Notes under the pieces: generated by a model
Told to the model about the DNA's origin: nothing
The model's database searches: none
Seen by the model: the letters and a program-made list of their open reading frames with translations, nothing else
NCBI GenBank assembly: GCA_025451655.1
Contig: JANWKA010000048.1
Coordinates: forward strand, 1 to 37,682
Direction: 5' to 3'
Source: Chitinophagaceae bacterium
Lineage (GTDB): Bacteria > Bacteroidota > Bacteroidia > Chitinophagales > Chitinophagaceae
Length of the DNA stretch: 37,682 nt
Position numbers and translations under genes: made by a program
Shown here: piece by piece, positions 36,130 through 37,682 of the stretch
How the letters are laid out: each line of letters starts with the position of its first letter
How positions within the stretch are numbered: position 1 is the first letter of the stretch

Positions 36130-37682
36130 ATGACGGACAAACCAAAATTCACCGACAGCGGCATCGAAATCAAGCCCGTTTACGCCGATCCGATTCCCAT
36201 GGAGGAATTGCCGGGAGACTTCCCTTTCACCCGGGGAATCCATCCCGGAATGTACCGGGACAGGCTCTGGACGATGCGTCAGTACGCTGGGTTCAGCACG
36301 GCCCGGGAATCCAACCAGAGGTACCATTACCTGATCAGCCAGGGAGTGACCGGCCTCAGCGTCGCATTCGACCTTCCCACCCAGATCGGGTACGATTCCG
36401 ATCACCCGCTTTCGGAGGGCGAAGTGGGAAAGGTGGGAGTGGCCATCGACTCCCTGGAGGATATGGAAATGCTCATGCAGGGCATCGATCCGGAAAAGAT
36501 TTCCGTATCGATGACCATCAATGCCACGGCTTTCATCCTGCTGGCCCTATACCTGGCTGCCGCAAAAAAAAAGGGAGCCCAAATCGCCAACCTTTCAGGG
36601 ACCGTTCAAAATGACATTTTGAAGGAGTATGCGGCGCGGGGAACTTTTATCTTTCCTCCCCGCCCCTCCCTGCGGCTCGTCACCGATTTAATGGAATACT
36701 GCAGCGGTTCCGTTCCCAAATGGAACACCATCTCGGTGTCCGGATACCATATCCGGGAAGCCGGGTCCACCGCAGTCCAGGAACTTGCTTTCACCCTGGC
36801 CAATGGCAAGGCTTATCTGGAAGCGGCCCGCGACAGGGGCCTGGATATCAACCGGCTCGCCCCCCGGGTATCCTTTTTCTTCAATGCCCATAACGATCTC
36901 TTTGCCGAGGTGGCCAAATTCAGGGCGGGTCGGAGGATCTGGGCCCGGATCACCAGGGGGCTCGGAATCACGGATCCCCGGGCCCAGATGCTCCGGTTCC
37001 ATTCCCAGACCGGAGGAAGCACCCTTACGGCAGCCCAGCCCATGAACAACATTGTCAGGGTGACGCTGCAATCCCTTTCAGCGGTCCTGGGAGGCACCCA
37101 GTCCCTGCATACCAACGGATACGACGAGGCCCTTTCCCTGCCTTCGGAACAGGCTGCGACAATCGCCCTCAGGACCCAGCAGATCCTGGCCTTCGAAAGC
37201 GGGGTCGCGGACACCGCAGACCCCCTGGCTGGATCCTTTTTCGTGGAAAGTCTTACGAATGAAACGGAAAAAAATACCCTAGCGCTGCTGGAACGGATCG
37301 ATACCATGGGAGGGGCCGTAAGGGCCATTGAAATGCAGTTCATGCAACAGGAGATCGCCAAAAGCGCCTACCGCCATCAGCTCCAGGTCGAGGGAAAGGA
37401 AAAAATCGTCGTGGGCGTGAACCGCTTCACGACCGCAGACCACCAGGAACCGGAAATTCCCAGGTCCGGCGATGAAATCTCCCGGGCCGCCCGGGAACGG
37501 CTGGCGGCCCTAAGATCCCGCAGGAATCCGGAGGCCGTGGCCTCCTGCTTGAAGCGGATTTTCGAAACGGCGGCTACGCAGGCCAACCTGATGCCGGAGG
37601 TGATCCAGGCGGTGGAACAATATTGCACCCTGGGAGAAATTTCGGATACGCTCCGCCAACTGTGGGGGGAATACCGGCAATA
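36130..37682 (+). CDS. Methylmalonyl-CoA mutase large-subunit (catalytic) domain, partial or ending exactly at the edge
   Basis: MTDKPKFTDSGIEIKPVYADPIP...GDFPFTRGIHPGMYRDRLWTMRQYAGFSTARESNQRYHYLISQGVTGLSVAFDLPTQIGYDSDHP...; 517 codons then 'ta' at the window end, so a TAA/TAG stop may straddle the edge. Confidence 0.95.
   Translation, partial: MTDKPKFTDSGIEIKPVYADPIPMEELPGDFPFTRGIHPGMYRDRLWTMRQYAGFSTARESNQRYHYLISQGVTGLSVAFDLPTQIGYDSDHPLSEGEVGKVGVAIDSLEDMEMLMQGIDPEKISVSMTINATAFILLALYLAAAKKKGAQIANLSGTVQNDILKEYAARGTFIFPPRPSLRLVTDLMEYCSGSVPKWNTISVSGYHIREAGSTAVQELAFTLANGKAYLEAARDRGLDINRLAPRVSFFFNAHNDLFAEVAKFRAGRRIWARITRGLGITDPRAQMLRFHSQTGGSTLTAAQPMNNIVRVTLQSLSAVLGGTQSLHTNGYDEALSLPSEQAATIALRTQQILAFESGVADTADPLAGSFFVESLTNETEKNTLALLERIDTMGGAVRAIEMQFMQQEIAKSAYRHQLQVEGKEKIVVGVNRFTTADHQEPEIPRSGDEISRAARERLAALRSRRNPEAVASCLKRIFETAATQANLMPEVIQAVEQYCTLGEISDTLRQLWGEYRQ

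Noticed and set aside
1-37682. CRISPR arrays, tRNA/rRNA genes, IS elements, phage genes, toxin-antitoxin or defence systems
   Set aside because: No periodic repeats, no transposase/integrase/Cas-like or toxin-like translations, and no cloverleaf or rRNA-like sequence were recognised.

Overview
The window is a compact, gene-dense chromosomal segment, most likely from a Bacteroidota genome. Support for that assignment: fused SecDF, Bacteroidota-type long NusB, DUF1573 and DUF4397 proteins, and TAnnTTTG-type -7 boxes upstream of many genes. I call about 31 protein-coding genes, two of them cut by the window edges. In order they are: a MacB-like ABC efflux operon (permease, ATPase, HlyD-type adaptor) divergent from a sigma-54-type response regulator/histidine kinase pair; Gfo/Idh/MocA oxidoreductase; LuxE-like acyl transferase; a biotin-dependent acyl-CoA carboxylase beta subunit, UbiA-like protein, M42 peptidase and BioB run; phosphopantetheinyl transferase; dCTP deaminase; a split YeeE/YedE pair; YkgJ-like protein; GcvP; 5'(3')-deoxyribonucleotidase; MFS transporter; FKBP PPIase; GroEL/GroES; NusB; DUF1573; YajC; CoaE; PhzF-like protein; class I aminotransferase; two tandem DUF4397 lipoproteins; SecDF; an IscA-like protein; a small membrane protein; and a methylmalonyl-CoA mutase large subunit. 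I saw no tRNA, rRNA, CRISPR, phage or IS element. I did not find a clearly new multi-gene system. The most interesting signals are non-coding: a perfect 12-bp dyad of TGTCCG sites between the efflux operon and its regulator; a nested fold in the ABC operon gap; a leader with mutually exclusive hairpins upstream of the 35559 gene; a near-perfect palindrome at the coaE/phzF convergent junction; and dyads at the luxE/lipoprotein and gfo starts. All product calls come from reading motifs in the translations, without database searches.
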